DNA of 64,000 bases, taken from positions 160,772,676 through 160,836,675 of the forward strand of contig NC_072792.1 of assembly GCF_028583425.1 (NCBI RefSeq). Direction: 5' to 3'. This document shows positions 1 through 12,145 of the stretch, piece by piece. The position numbers and the translations under genes are program-made. The notes beneath the pieces were generated by a model that saw only the letters and a list, made by a program, of their open reading frames with translations, made no database searches and was not told the DNA's origin. Source of the DNA: Eublepharis macularius (lineage: Eukaryota > Chordata > Lepidosauria > Squamata > Eublepharidae). The stretch's first letter is position 1; every line of letters begins with the position of its first letter.

Positions 1-548
1 GATCTGTGACAGGTAATGAGGTGCGTAAACCTGTGCACAACGGAGATGAAAGAGCCAAGATTGCTTTTCTTTAAGGAGATAATATTAGTATCTGACTTAA
101 AGGTCAATCAGACCTGATGAAAATGTCATTGTTTTGATAAATCGTGTAACTGGAAGGAAGAGTAGAAGAATGGTGGCATTTGAAGTCAGTAGAAGACAAA
201 GGCATGATCTTTTGGGGAAAACAAAAACCTGAGACCTCCTGTTGTGGCTGTCTTCATTCATGGCACCCTAGGATTTTCTGAACTTCAGCATGATTATCAT
301 TTTACTGATCAGAAAATACCCCCCCCCCAATGGCATTATGAACATCATACCCGTGAGTGGCAGTATGAACATCGTAAAAGGAATTCTCATGTTCCAAGGC
401 TGAGCTTATTATGCCAAATGCAGTGAGGACATTAGCCTATAAAACAGAAGACTTTTTCAGTGATCATTTAATGTTAATGCAAGCATGTTATGTACGTTTT
501 TTTTTATCATTGTAAACCTCGGTTAACTTGATTCCTCCCCTTCTCCAG

Positions 549-704
549 GCATTCAGAAAAACTTTAGTAAAGCTGTTTGAAGCGGAAGGGCTCGACTGTG
601 TCTTTCTCGAAACGAACCTGAGCACAAAGAAGCGATACCACATGGTGTATGAATGCATCCCCCTCCCTAAAGAAGTTGGGGACATGGCTCCCATCTACTT
701 CAAG
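549..704 (+). CDS. CWF19L2: CWF19L2 exon (52 codons)
   Basis: Acceptor CTTCTCCAG ends at 548 and donor GTATTT starts at 705. The exon encodes [10 protein letters not shown] through GDMAPIYFK, including the conserved stretch [16 protein letters not shown]. Both ends are in phase 0. Confidence 0.93.
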
Positions 705-3700
705 GTATTTATGATGTTTAGACCTTCTCGCCCCTCAGTTTTATGAGTGCTTTAAAGCAAAGTCACGTAAAGGTCAAAAAATGTAATGTAACTTCATATA
801 AACTTTCTCATTATCTCCTTTCATCCAAGTCATATAGTTACTGTGCTTTTTTTAAGCTGTCGAAGTGCAGTTTCCTAAACTATCTCTTAGGGCAAAGTTG
901 GAAGTACAGAAAGTGAAACCAGTCTCTCTGTGTAGGACATTTTAGATCTCACTCATTTCAAGGAGCATATGGCACTGCACATGGTTTTCTCTTCTTCATT
1001 TTATCTTCACAACAACCCTCTGTGGGAGGTTAGGCTGAGAGTGACTAGTCCAAGGTCCTCCCAGAAAACTGCATGCCAGGGGGTGTAAGGCCCCAAGCCT
1101 GGCGGGCTAGGCTGGAGAACAGAGGCTGGAGCTTGGAGCTGAAGTCAGGGAGAAGGGGCTGGAGCTGGAGCACAGGGCTTGCCTCTAGTGGACTGGTTGA
1201 TCCAGCAATGATGCCTTCCCCAGCCTCAGCCTAAATAGGCTGGGAGTTGATCTGGCTCAGCTGCACTTGCTGGTGGGTGTGAAGGCTCCTGAGCCTATGC
1301 TGTGCTTTGGAGCACAGCACTGCTCCCAGAGCCCTGTTTTGGATCCAGGCTGGGAGAGCGTGCTGCCCACCTGCCACCTTGTCTCCTTTGCACTGTCTCA
1401 GCGTGGGCCTTCTACTGATGCTGCTCTTGTGGAGCTGTCATGGGATTTGAGGGGCTATGGGTCCGGGTTCACATTCTGTCTGGCAGAAGCCTAGTGGTTA
1501 TCTCAGAGGCTGCTGGCAAGGGCTCATTAACAGGGTGGCCTCTGGCGCTGCTGGAGGATGGTCAGCAGGTGCCTGTGCTGCATCAGGCTCTCCCTGACCC
1601 CACTGATCCTCCTGGTTCCCTAGCCTTGGCTCCTCAGGCACCTCCTCTGAGCCCTCCAAGTCAGACTGGACAGAGGGAAGTCAAGACAGAGGGGGGATTT
1701 GTGCCCATGCCTCCCAGGTCCAGTCTAACCACTGCAGCACAGTGGCTCTTATCAAGTCCAGGACCACTGCCTTCCCTGATCAATATGACCCCTGCTGTTT
1801 AGGCTGACCATGATGGTCCCGCTGTTTCCCTGTGCCATTTTACAGGGGGCCCCCCTGGCCTGGAGCTGAGAGTGCAAGTGGGCTGTGAGGGGTTGGGTGT
1901 GCATTTAAAATGTCTGTAGGGGCAGGGGAGGGAAGCCCGGAAGCCAGAGGCTCGCCCCTGGTTTCAGGGCATGGGCAGTGACCTACTCTATCTTGGACAG
2001 AGGTGAAGGGAGTGTTGGTTGAAGCTAGTTTATTTTACTTGTTTCTTTCAAGCTTTTCCAGTATGAAAACACATGACTGAAATCCAGAATATAAGTATTG
2101 TAGATTTCATTTGACTTAGTGAATTTTTAACATGAATTTAAAATAATGTACAAGAAAAGCATATGGAACTTAATACATTCTCAGAACTGCTAAGCGTATG
2201 TGTCCTTTTTTGTTTTGTAAACTGAAAGTTCTCATTTCAAAGTCATTGTCTGGCTCAAAGATTGCAGTTCTGAAACTATTTCTTTTTTTAAAAAAATGAA
2301 AGGTACTGAATAAAATAAGCATGTCTTCATTGTGCTTTAGTGTATGCAAGTTAAATTATTTGAATTGCAGAATGTTTTCAATTTCTTACATTATAAAATT
2401 AATGTGTGTTACTGAAATGGCACAGTCTTACTTCTAATCTGCTTTTCGTTACCGATTACCTTTTGTGTCATGCCATATCGTGCTGTTCTAAGAGCATTTC
2501 ATATACTGTTGTAATGATTTTCCAGAAAGCTATAATGGAGTGTGACGAAGAATGGTCCATGAATAAAAAGTTGATTGATCTGTCTTCGAAAGATGTTCGC
2601 AGATGTGTACGTATTGAAGCATCTTGTCCCTTGTTTGACACAAACCAAGCTTTTGTACATGCAGTTGATTTCCTTGCTATGAGCTAGATATTGAGAGCCA
2701 GAGATGAGAAAATACAGTTGATAGAAGATATAAGAATTTGAATTCACAGGACAAACACAATGAAATTGGTATAAAGATCTTTGGTCAGAGTTCAGAAAGT
2801 TAAAATGGATACAAATTGGTGCTGGTGAGATAGGTCAGGTGTGTGAGTCTTGATGGGAACTGGGAGGGAGGTGAATTTATATATCTCCTGCTAGTTCTAG
2901 CTATCGGGGCAAGTATGGGCTGGTATTTCAGGCCAGCTATCAAAATTGTCTGCCATGGGGTCACCTCTGGGGAACTATTGGCTGCTTGGATGAGATGGGG
3001 TCTTTGCCTAGAGTAAGTGCAATCTCTTTTTAATCACTGAGAGAGTTTGTCTCACGTGTATGAACCCCATGACACAAGAAGAAAACAAAACTTTTCAAAC
3101 CTACTGTTGGGGCCAGCCTGACCTAGTTTGCTGTAGAACAGAGCTGTCAGGTCTGCTTCCGTTCCTGGCTGCTGTGTCTTCGAGCTCTTTGTTCTGGGTA
3201 GCTAATTGTTTGGTGTTTTTCCAAATGAAGTATCCCTGTATTTTTGCAGCCCTTGTCCAATGACAAGGATGGCCGCATTCAGCTCTGAGAGCAATAGATT
3301 TTCTCGGTACTTTTGCATAGGTAGCTTTCTTGTGTTACAGATTCTGTTTTATGCAGTAGACTTATTTAACAGTGCTTCCATGTACTTAAGTCATAAAAGG
3401 ATGAGGAAATGTTGGTAAGGAGGATTATTTCTACATGTTTCAGAATATTCAGAACCAATGCACCAAAGCATCATTTACTTTTATAGCTGCAGAACTAAAT
3501 TTCAGGGCTAAATGCTTCTAACATAGAATAATTTGTGCTCCCTTGATTTCTGTTTTCATTTCCCATCTTTGATTGTTCCCTGCTCTTTGTTCCCCAGTAC
3601 AAAACTGGTTGTAGGAGTGTAGCAACAAAATTATGTTTTTGCAAAGCGAATTTAAATGTGATTTTTTTTTTAAAGTGAAGATTCAGAAAGGGTTAGCTGT

Positions 3701-6700
3701 GGCACGTCCAGGTAACTGAGCAGCGAGGAGAAACTGTGAGGCCCCTGAGACTCAGAAACATAAACACATATTCTCAATTTGCACCTCTCTAAAAAAAATG
3801 TGCTTTAAAGTATTGCTGAATTCAGTTTACCGCATTTCCTAGTCATGATGGATGAAATGTAGTTGTGATGTTTATACCACCTGTGAGAATACAAAAATGC
3901 TGGTGGAGTACGGCTTCTCTAGCACATTTTCACTGGACAAGCTTGCAACAATTTCACAAATCATAAAAGAATGAAATGTTGCATTCCTGAAACGTCATAA
4001 ACGGACAATATAGTGGTGATGAGCTTGCAGCCCAGACTGCCCTGGCGAGGCGTGTCCGTTGTCTCCACGCCTGCTTGGGTGCTGACTTCCTGTGTACCTG
4101 GAGGCAGATGAAGGCTTTGGCACCGTGTGGCCTGGGAAATCTATATAGCTCTTAACATGATAGATTCCTTAAAATGCTCCATAAAACATTCTTACATGAT
4201 CATAACTTTCCCAGAGAGCCCATTTTTTATATTTAAGTTATTCTACAAAGAATATGCCTATACTTCCCTAAGAGCCATTTCCACATTTTCCGTAGCATTT
4301 ATGTCTCCTCTGGGTATGTTGCTGTTTTCCCAGCGTTTCCTCCACTAAACCTGTGCAGTGAGGAGGGCAAACAATTTTTTCAGTGGGTGGGCATCATGTG
4401 CAGGAGAGCTGTGCTCAGAGGTCCCTTCCCCCCAGCTCATGGGTTCAGTTGTTTGCGGCAGCCACTGCTGTAGCCACATCAGTTTTGATTGCTGTGTAAA
4501 GCATTAAGTGATTTTGATGTCCAAACTATGGGGAAGTTTTAACTGTCTGGAATAACTTCCCTTGCTTCATCTCATGCAAGATAAGCTCACATTTGTGTTT
4601 CGGATATATCTGCACCAGCTGTTCTCGTGATTTTTGCCTGAACATAGTGCATATCTTCTACAGTTTTTCCAAGATGCTGATTCTTATTACTGTGCTGCTT
4701 CTGAGTTTGTTTGCATGCATGCATGCAAGGTGAATTTCATTACGGAGACATGGAGTAGATCTGGGTAGTAATCACAGAATTCCTTGCCATTCCTCTGCCA
4801 TTATGAGATTTTTTTGAAAACTGCATTCTGACACTACACACTCTTGGTTGTGGCATTGCTGTAAAGAAAGGTCTCAGGTTCTCCTCCTCTGCTCAGTTTT
4901 GAATCCACACCAAGTATCATAGGATGTCTACAGTGTCATGCAGTAATTGCAGCTTAGTTGTCTGTCCTCATATTCAACATTGTAAATGTGTGCTTAAACC
5001 AAGCCAAAGAGCATCTCACAATTGCAGGAGGAAGGATGTGTTTCCATTGGAAGTGTGCAATTAGAAATATTGGGACATCAGCAGGTGACAATGACCAAAG
5101 TGAGGCAGGGACCCAAAACTATCCTTAGTCATAAACACTTTATTCTGTTAGGGATCGGTCTTCAACCTTTCCTTGCTGGCCCGTGTCAGTTGCCGCAGCT
5201 GGTAATTTAAGACCAGTGATGTATCATGAACTTCAGGCAAGGTTCCAACTCTGAATGGAATGATGGAACCAAAATGGTAACTCTGATTTACCACTTATTC
5301 CTTTGCCCTACCTGGAAAATGATGCCACCATCATAGCTTTTTTAGCACTTGCTATTAAGAGTAATCCATTTTGCTGTTTGTGTCTATGTTGTTGTTTTTT
5401 TAAATTGCAGCCATGTAATTGGTATCTGAAGGAGTGAGCTGTGACTCATGAAAGCTCATACTCTACCACAAATTTTGTTAGTCTTATAGGTGCTGCTGGA
5501 CTCTTGCTCTTTTCTGCTGCTACAAACAGGCTAACATGGCTACCCATCTTGATCTAGCCGTGTAATTAACTCTCATGCAAATGTTTAGAACATTTTGTGA
5601 TATGTCCAAAATTGCAGACATTGTAAAGTTTAATCAGAGCTTCGAATGTTGTTCTTAAAATCAAATCTGCTCTGAGCTGAGTTGAAGATCACTTGCTCAT
5701 TTGTAAACGTGGAATAGCTAGTTGATTGAACTTTGTACAGGCAATCAGCAAAAATAAAAACATGAAAAAAATCTCTGCTGGATGAGACATGAAGTTCCAG
5801 CATCCTGTTCTACACAGTAGCCAACTAGATGCTTAGGAATAGTTGATTAACTACTCTCATTCTCACCAACAATTTTCAGGCAATTCAACGATTCTGCAGT
5901 GGTCATTCATACTTCCCTCGCCTTAAGATGTCTATGTAAGACAGCCTTTGAAAACTGTTCGGAAACTTCGTTTGGTGCAGAATGGGGTTCCCAGGAGCAC
6001 ATTACTCCTGTGGTGGGACATGGGCACATGGTGTCTATTAACTTTTTGGCACAATTCAAAGATACTCATTATAGCATATGAAACCCAAAAATGCCTTGGG
6101 GGAGCAGCCTTCCTAAGAGTCTGCCTCCTCCATTGCTTCCCCATCTGAAATCTAAGGACACATCCAAGGGCATAAAGAGAGGTTTCTTCCCTCACCCAGC
6201 TATGAAACACTCTTGTTGCAGAATTGCCGATATCCAGGACTGTGGATCTTTCAGAAGCACCGAAAGACCTGCCATTGTGGGATGAACTTTGAGGCTGAGG
6301 CCTAAATCGTTCTGTGCTTTGCTTTGTTATCCAGCTTGAAACTTCACTATGGCTGTATGTCTAAAGAAGTATGACTGCAGGCTGTCCATAAGCTGTCACT
6401 TTTAAACAGTTAGGGGAGTTGACATTAAACAGCTTTCTTTGAAGGCTATCATTAATACACTACTCTTGTGCCTAGGTTCCAAAAGGCTTGCCCTACTTCT
6501 CCGTAGACTTCGGGCTACAAGCAGGGTTTGCTCATGTCATTGAAGATCAGCACAAATTCCCTCTTTATTTTGGAAAGGTATGGAAAATGTACAGTACAGT
6601 TCACTTCAGTGAAGGCAGCCCATGAGATGTTCCCCTGTGTGATATATGAAGAGTCTCACCTCTTGGGTTTGATGGCAGAGTTGATATAAGCACATCAGTT

Positions 6701-7599
6701 TTATTTCTGTATGCTCAAAGAGAGCCACCGTATCTGGGGCTTTGTCCTTAAGCAGTTCTGCATGATGCAGAGATCCCAGTGAGCAAAACCAGAGCCTCAC
6801 GAAATGTATGCTTGAAGGCAAAAGCCTAATTTTGTAGCATAATCAGTATTATGATTAGAGGCACACAAGAATAGTTTGGGGGAAATAAAAATCCTTTTTT
6901 ACACTTTGGAGACCTATCAGAATGTGTGCAGTTCTCATTTGCGTCAGCAAAGCTAGCTATTCCCCACGTGCTGTGCTGAGAAACTCACTACTCAAGCGTG
7001 CCTGTTTTATGGCCGCATGCCTGAGGACAGGAGCGGTCTTTGTGGCTTTGTCATTAAGCAGTTCTACTAAGATGCTGAGATCTTGGCGCTCAAAGTAAAC
7101 ATTTGCTTGAAGGCAGAAGGCTAATTTTTTTAGCATAATCAATATAGTAATTTTAGAGAGACAATAATGGTCTCAGGAAGTAACAATCTTTTTTTTTTTT
7201 GTCAAATGGAATTGCGAACACAGTGGGGTACCTTTATCAGAGACTGGAGATTCTGCTTCTACCTCATTCTCCCTGTCCACCCACTCAGTCCTTTGCATAA
7301 TGCATTTTACCCAAAAGTGTGAGTCACCAGTTCTTAAAATGCAAAACTGGAATGATTCTCCCCCCCCCCCAACTTTTGCAGTCCTTGTTTGAACAGGTGT
7401 GGGCTTTCAACGATAATTAAGAGCAATAATATTCTTCTTTTGTCCTGCTTTTTAAAAGGAAATCATTGGTGGTATGCTGGATTTGGAGCCCAGACTTTGG
7501 CGTAAAGGACTGCGTGAGAACTTTGAAGACCAGAGAAAGAAGGTGTTGCAGTTTGCTCAGAGGTGGAAACCATATGATTTCACCAGACGTAAAGAGTGA
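549..7599 (+). CDS. CWF19L2: CWF19-like protein 2, last four coding exons (5' part outside window)
   Basis: Four in-frame exons (549-704, 2526-2606, 6476-6577, 7459-7599) join to 159 codons plus a stop. They give a continuous match, from memory, to the C-terminal end of vertebrate CWF19L2 (start [17 protein letters not shown], end [15 protein letters not shown]). CWF19L2 belongs to the CwfJ family related to the yeast debranching-enzyme-associated factor Drn1 and acts in the nucleus with late spliceosome or intron-lariat complexes. The visible part covers the end of CwfJ C-terminal domain 1 and most of domain 2. All introns have GT-AG ends and all exons are in phase 0. The upstream exons must lie to the left of position 1; nothing in 1-548 reads as the preceding exon. 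No frameshift or internal stop is seen, so the gene looks functional. Confidence 0.93.
985..1062 (-). repeat. SINE fragment, minus strand
   Basis: The stretch TTTATCTTCACAACAACCCT followed by GTGGGAGGTTAGGCTGAGAG is the reverse complement of the conserved middle of squamate tRNA-derived/Sauria-type SINEs, also seen at 62048-62120 and 62985-63025. Only this core is left. Confidence 0.5.
1080..1830 (+). repeat. Unclassified GC-rich interspersed repeat in a CWF19L2 intron
   Basis: This block shares several phrases with 25380-26430, including GGTTGATC, CCTCAGCCTAAATAGG followed by GATC(T/C)GGCTCAGCT, and TCTGAGCCCTCCA. It is open in several frames but has no recognisable protein. It could be an old LTR-element or other transposon remnant; the family is unknown to me. 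The rest of this intron (1830-2525) shows nothing else. Confidence 0.5.
2526..2606 (+). CDS. CWF19L2: CWF19L2 exon (27 codons)
   Basis: Acceptor TTTTCCAG ends at 2525 and donor GTACGT starts at 2607. The exon encodes [20 protein letters not shown] followed by SKDVRRC. The last codon TGT (Cys) falls where I recall Ser in mammalian orthologues. The alternative of ending the exon earlier would break the frame with the next exon. Confidence 0.9.
2607..5419 (+). other. CWF19L2 intron, no recognised content
   Basis: About 2.8 kb of AT-rich intronic DNA. The open frames are short with no protein resemblance. A short ATGCATGC repeat lies near 4713-4727. Nothing else can be supported. Confidence 0.6.
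5420..5557 (+). mobile_element. Penelope-like retroelement 3'-end fragment with hammerhead-like core
   Basis: The piece carries CTGAAGG, a stem-loop GTGAG/CTCAT, then GAAAGCTCATA and the shared tail TTTTGTTAGTCTTATAGGTG ending TGGCTACCCATCTTGATC. The same module recurs at 19883, 50010, 63701 and, reversed, at 27914 and 63297. The family assignment rests on the hammerhead-like motif and on the inverted arrangement of other copies. Confidence 0.55.
5779..5835 (+). repeat. Short fragment of a common squamate interspersed repeat
   Basis: GTTCCAGCATCCTGTTCTAC followed by AGTAGCCAACTAGATGC matches a phrase I recall as widely dispersed in squamate DNA. No ends or target duplication are visible. Confidence 0.35.
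6476..6577 (+). CDS. CWF19L2: CWF19L2 exon (34 codons)
   Basis: Acceptor TGCCTAG ends at 6475 and donor GTATGG starts at 6578. The exon encodes [20 protein letters not shown] through [11 protein letters not shown], a strongly conserved part of CwfJ C-terminal domain 2. The exon is read in full on both sides without a stop. Confidence 0.93.
6600..7215 (+). repeat. Diverged 306-bp tandem duplication in the last CWF19L2 intron
   Basis: Two adjacent segments align with a period of about 306 bp: TTTGTCCTTAAGCAGTTCTG at 6741 against TTTGTCATTAAGCAGTTCTA at 7047, followed by GCTTGAAGGCA(A/G)AAG, TAGCATAATCA and a terminal T-rich tract in both. Divergence is high, so the event is old. No transposon ends are seen. 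Confidence 0.7.
7459..7599 (+). CDS. CWF19L2: CWF19L2 terminal exon (46 codons and TGA)
   Basis: The acceptor TTTTTAAAAG ends at 7458 and has a short pyrimidine tract. The exon encodes [20 protein letters not shown] and ends [10 protein letters not shown]-stop at 7597-7599. The C-terminal tail after DFT is variable between species in this family. Confidence 0.93.
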   Translation, partial: EIIGGMLDLEPRLWRKGLRENFEDQRKKVLQFAQRWKPYDFTRRKE

Positions 7600-8065
7600 T
7601 GATCTAAATGGTGATTTGATGCCACAGGAGCTGGAGTTGCAAAAAGCCATCTGAAACTATACATTTTCTCTCTTTTTTTTAAAAAAAAAAGAAGGGCTCC
7701 TGTTAAGGAAATGAGGGATGTCTGCACATGCCTAGAGAACACTTTAAGATGCAGAAGTCTCTTATGAGGACAGTGGCGCATAGACAGAGATACTGGAGTA
7801 CCTGCCTTCTATTTTTGTGGCACAATATGGACATCAATGCTTGGTAAAAATTAAGCTGTAACTATGACAGATGAGAAGTGTACAGAAGTGTCTTATGTAA
7901 GCTCTGTTTCCTGGGCCTTCCATCTTCCTGCCTTCCTATTTACATTCTGTAAAACGTTCTTCTGTCTTTGCTGTCTACAAAGTGCAGCAAAGGTTTTTTT
8001 TGTCCCGTTCAGCACAATGCCAGTTCTTTATATTTTATGCCTTCAATGTGCTGTTCAAGGTGTAC

Positions 8066-8071
8066 ATTAAA
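8066..8071 (+). other. Candidate polyadenylation signal of CWF19L2
   Basis: ATTAAA lies about 470 bp after the CWF19L2 stop, in an AT-rich 3' UTR-like stretch. It is the first plausible signal variant I see downstream. Transcript ends are needed to confirm it. Confidence 0.35.
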
Positions 8072-8562
8072 AAAAAACTTTTAATAGTATCCTGTTGTTC
8101 CTTGGAACATTCTGTCCATGCCTCAATACTGCAATTTCAATGAAAATTGGTTTATTTTATAGGAAATCAGAGTTTGCATGGCATTTTAATAGCAAGAAGA
8201 AGAAAATATTTCTAAAAACTGGCCTAAAAAGCATAGAAAACATAAGATGCAGTAGCAAAAACCTTTCTCAGTCTCCTTGTGAAAGTGGGGTGCCAGGCAT
8301 GGCCTGCCAAACTTGCATAATTCCAAGAATATTACAAAAAGTTTCAAAATTGAGTCAGTCTTATGTTACGTGGGCTGTGGCAGCTTCAGGGAAAGCATAT
8401 ACTCTATCCTTGAAATAACTGTTGATTTTAATTTGAACAAAAATGATACAACGTAGAAGCCAGTGCCATACCTTAAAATGATAGTCTTATAGAATGCTCC
8501 CTGTTTTTTGTTGTGGGCAGGGAAGCAGTAGAAAACATACCTGTTGTCTTCAGGAATGGGAC

Positions 8563-8985
8563 CAGGGCTCATTTTGAGGGGGAATGCACAAGAACGCAGT
8601 TCTGGCAGTTCTCCAAAGAGGTCACATGTCAGTTGGCCCCACCCACCTGACTCTCGGCCATTTTGGGCCCATTTCAGCCTGGATTGGGGCCAAAACGGCC
8701 TGGATTGGGCCTCTGACGGGTGGTGGATCACTCTCCCACTCATCAGCGGCCCGATCCTGACCAGTTTGGGCCCATTTTCAGCCCCTTTGCCATTTTGGGC
8801 CCAATTTCGGCCCTGAATGGCCAGGATTGGGTCCAAAAGAGCCAGAATAGGTGATGTCAGGGGGTGTGGCATATGCAGATCAGTTATACTAATGACACAC
8901 TTCCTGTGATGGCAAGAGGCGTGGCATATGCTAATGAGTTATGCTAATGAGTTCCTCCAGCTCTTTTTCTACAAAATGACCCTTG
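8563..8985 (+). mobile_element. Non-autonomous hAT-type element (CAGGGCTCATTTTG ends)
   Basis: The ends are CAGGGCTCATTTTG and CAAAATGACCCTTG, inverted with one mismatch and small edge differences, and are flanked by a perfect 8-bp duplication AATGGGAC (8555-8562 and 8986-8993). The interior holds GC-rich repeats around GGCCATTTTGGGCCCA and a doubled motif GTGGCATATGC near 8868 and 8921. It has no coding capacity. Confidence 0.85.
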
Positions 8986-9129
8986 AATGGGACACTAGCA
9001 CTGCTATTGATGGGGTAGTTCTTAGCGACGCTGTTAAACACAGGGTAGTGTGTGTAGAAAAGCAGTCTTCACCATATTGTCACCTATCTAACCTTCACTT
9101 ATCTTTTTGCTTTATCTTACCCTTCCTTC

Positions 9130-9300
9130 TAGGAGCTTTGGTGACTTGCATGCTTGTTTTCTCCTGCTTCCTCCGCCCTCATTTTATTCTTGCACTGATC
9201 CTGTGATGTAGGCCAGGCTAAGTGACTGTCCTGAGGTTACCCGGGAGAACAAACCAGGGCCTTTCTTGGCTTAGTCTAACATTCTAATCAGTAAATCACT
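9130..9300 (-). repeat. Old tRNA-derived SINE, minus strand
   Basis: The reverse complement reads like the body of a Sauria-type SINE: GTTACCC, AAGTGACTGTCC and the head remnant near TCTAACATTCTAATCA. Divergence is strong, and the family call is tentative. Confidence 0.4.
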
Positions 9301-10469
9301 TTCATATGGCTTTAAAACCATCAAACGGTTTTAGGAAAGCAGAAACTGGTGTCATAGAAAGATTGTTCCTGGATAACCCCAGGAGGTGGCGCTATAAGGA
9401 GGAGGGATCTCCAGTCTCAGCTGAAGGCAGCCTAAGGCCCTCTGAGTCTGCCAGGTAGAGGATATTGGGATCTTCCTAGAAGTATCAAGCCTAAACCTTT
9501 GTGCCCTAACCCATCCCAGATCCATCACATGCTTCATCCATAACTTTATAAATCTATTTCTTGGCAAATTGAAGGGCTGAATGTATAAATAAAATTCAGT
9601 TTGTACTGAGTACCAATTGTAAGTTGCTTCTTTTGGTTTCAGAGCAGTAATCTTCAATCCTTGGGTTGGAATCTTGATTGATTTGATTTACTGGTCTTAT
9701 AGTAAGACCAATAAATCCCTGCAAACGGGCTCAGAGTGGATAAACATCAGTATTAAAATTCACATTAAAACCATATATAAGCATACAGTACAGTAAAAAA
9801 ACAGTTCTAGACTGCAGCCTATAATACTCAATCCCAAGCCAACACATCCCCACGAGGGGGGAGATGGAAAGTAAGATGGATCAATCAGTGGGAAACCCGT
9901 GTGTGTGTGTGGGGGGGGGGGCGTAATTCCCAGTAGAGCCACTTGGTTTGCTTCTTCTTTGAAGGCCTTCCACTGATGCACAGCAAGAGTGGCATGCCTC
10001 CTGCTTCTCTTTGTGCTCCTGATGAGAAGAAGCAGCAGGATGGTGAGGGTTCATTTTTAGTATGGGTGAGACTCACCCCTCCCTTCAAAAACAATCCCCT
10101 GCATTCTCTTTCTTCCCCGCTCCCAGCCCCAGCAATAGATCCTTGGCATCACAAAGCTTCTTCCCTGATGAGGTCATAACTGTGGACCTCCTTTTGCTAT
10201 CAAAAGACTAACGTCACATGCTTTCCTGTACAGGCTTGCAGCTAGTTGCCCCCTAGTGGCTAAAGATGGGTCTTGGGTTGAGAAAAGGGTGAACATCGTT
10301 AGAATGTTCTCTCCATGGCTGGCACATATTCTGCTTGCTTGAAATGATCCCTTGGTATCAAATAGATTCCATATTCATTAGTTTAATTTTACCCATTGTA
10401 CATTGAATGTTCTCTCTCCCTCATTGGGTCATTTGTGCCTTTCCATAGTTCACATGAAATAATAATATT

Positions 10470-10735
10470 TGATTTATATTTTAATAACATTCGATTTATA
10501 TACCGCCCTTCAGGACAACTTAATGCCCACTCAGAGCGGTTTACAAAGTATGTTATTATTATCCCCACAACAAAACACCCTGTGAGATGGGTGGGGCTGA
10601 GAGAGCTCCAGAGAGCTGTGACTGACCCAAGGTCACCCAGCTGGCTTCAAGTGGAGGAGTGGGGAATCAAACCCGGCTCTCCAGATTAGAGTCCCGTGCT
10701 CTTAACCACTACACCAAACTGGCTCCCAGACATCT
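10470..10735 (-). repeat. tRNA-derived SINE (GCCAGTTTGGTGTAGTGG family)
   Basis: The complete minus-strand copy has its head GGAGCCAGTTTGGTGTAGTG at about 10730 with A- and B-box-like stretches (B box near GGTTTGATTCC), a body with CACCCAGCTGGCTTC, and an L2-like tail ending in GGTATATAAATCGAATGT. Sister copies are at 12341, 33695, 38221 and 59118. The similar 3' tail suggests mobilisation by an L2-clade LINE. Confidence 0.85.
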
Positions 10736-11825
10736 TTGCAGTAATTTGTCTTGTTCTCTTTTGCTTATTGAAATGCACTTGGCCTGTACTAGGAAAGTTT
10801 GGACTATAGCTAAATGTTCATCCAAAGTAAGCAGGCACTTCCCAGAAAGAGGAATGTTGTGCAATACTGTTAATGGAGTTGGCCTTATCTGGCCACCAAA
10901 GGGCTAGGAATTTCCTCTGGAGAGGCACGGCTGAAATCAGAGCTTTGTTCCAGGGGAGAGGTTGTGGGAATTTTTTGAAGTGAGGAGGGGCAGCCAAACT
11001 CACTATTACAACGAACAGCAAAGTCAGGAATACTAAGACAACTCTTGGGAGGGTAGGTCTTCACTTCCAGCAAAGGAAAAGATCAGCAGAAAGGAGGAAG
11101 CGAAGTCTTCCGTTCCATTATGTTCCCATTTTTGGTTTGAAGAAACTGGTTTGGGAAACTTAAGATGAGCTCATATCAAGGTGTTCAATAAACATATGTA
11201 GACTTTCATGTTGTGTCTAGTACTGCAACTGAGAATTGTGATCTTTCAAGGTCTCAGACAAAAACTGGTCTTTTCCAGTCTGAAATATTTTAAACTGAAA
11301 ATGCTGCTGCTCGAATCCAGCACTGTTTATTGTTGATTTTATCATGCTGATCCTTGACACTGTTGGTTTTACTCACTGGTTTCATAGCTGGTATTTTTGT
11401 TGGTGGAGTGCATGTATGTTTCTGTGTGTGTGTATGTTATATTATTTTGTTGACTGTGTTAATATTTTAATCGTCCGAACAGCATCTTTGGAGCAAATAC
11501 GGGTGTAAATAATTTCATTAAAGTACATGAGAATACCTAAAGATGTCATGGGTGACCCATCTGTTATAGAAATGCAACCAAGATATTTTGGGCTGACACT
11601 ATTAAAAATGAAATTTGTTACATGAAAACTTCAGTCTTGGTTATAAGGCTAACTGTTTAAAACTAACAGGTACATATGTAAACCTTCAAAGGCAGCCAGT
11701 TTAGAGTGTACTGCAGTATGACACAGAGATGACTGGAACATGGATAACTGTGGTTAGATCATAAATAAGAGAGTTACCCCACCCCCCACCCCGCTCCCCC
11801 AGAAGGCATAAATATAGATCCTAAG

Positions 11826-12010
11826 GAGGAGCCGAGATTTCGTGGTAAACCATCTGCTTGGTATGCAGAAGGTCCCAGATTCAGTCTGTGGCATCTGCAG
11901 TTATAAGAGTGAGTAGCAGGTGATGCGAAAGATCTCCACCGGAGACTCTGGAGAGCCTCTGCCAGACACAATAGACAACACTGACCTTGGTATTCCAATG
12001 GAGCATGACA
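11826..12010 (+). repeat. tRNA-Ala-like SINE, plus strand
   Basis: The head resembles a tRNA-Ala-type sequence (GTGGTAAACCATCTGCTTGG then TATGCAGAAGGTCCCAGATT) with a B-box-like region. The body carries GTGATGCGAAAGATCTCCAC and ACAATAGACAACACTGACCT, as in a widespread squamate SINE. A second copy lies on the minus strand at 34035-34250. Confidence 0.75.
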
Positions 12011-12145
12011 GTAAAAGCTCCTTCCTAGCTCTCCGGTGTTCCTGCTGCTTTTTATTGCTGTCTTTACAGAACTTGCACTGAGCCCTGAGGAAGACAATCA
12101 CAGCAGGAAGTGGGCTGCCAAGGAGCACTAGTTGTCTCTCCAGTG

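Noticed and set aside
8366-8872. Minus-strand 168-codon frame
   Set aside because: It lies mostly in the GC-rich interior of the hAT-type element at 8563-8985 and contains its repeated GGGCCCA units.
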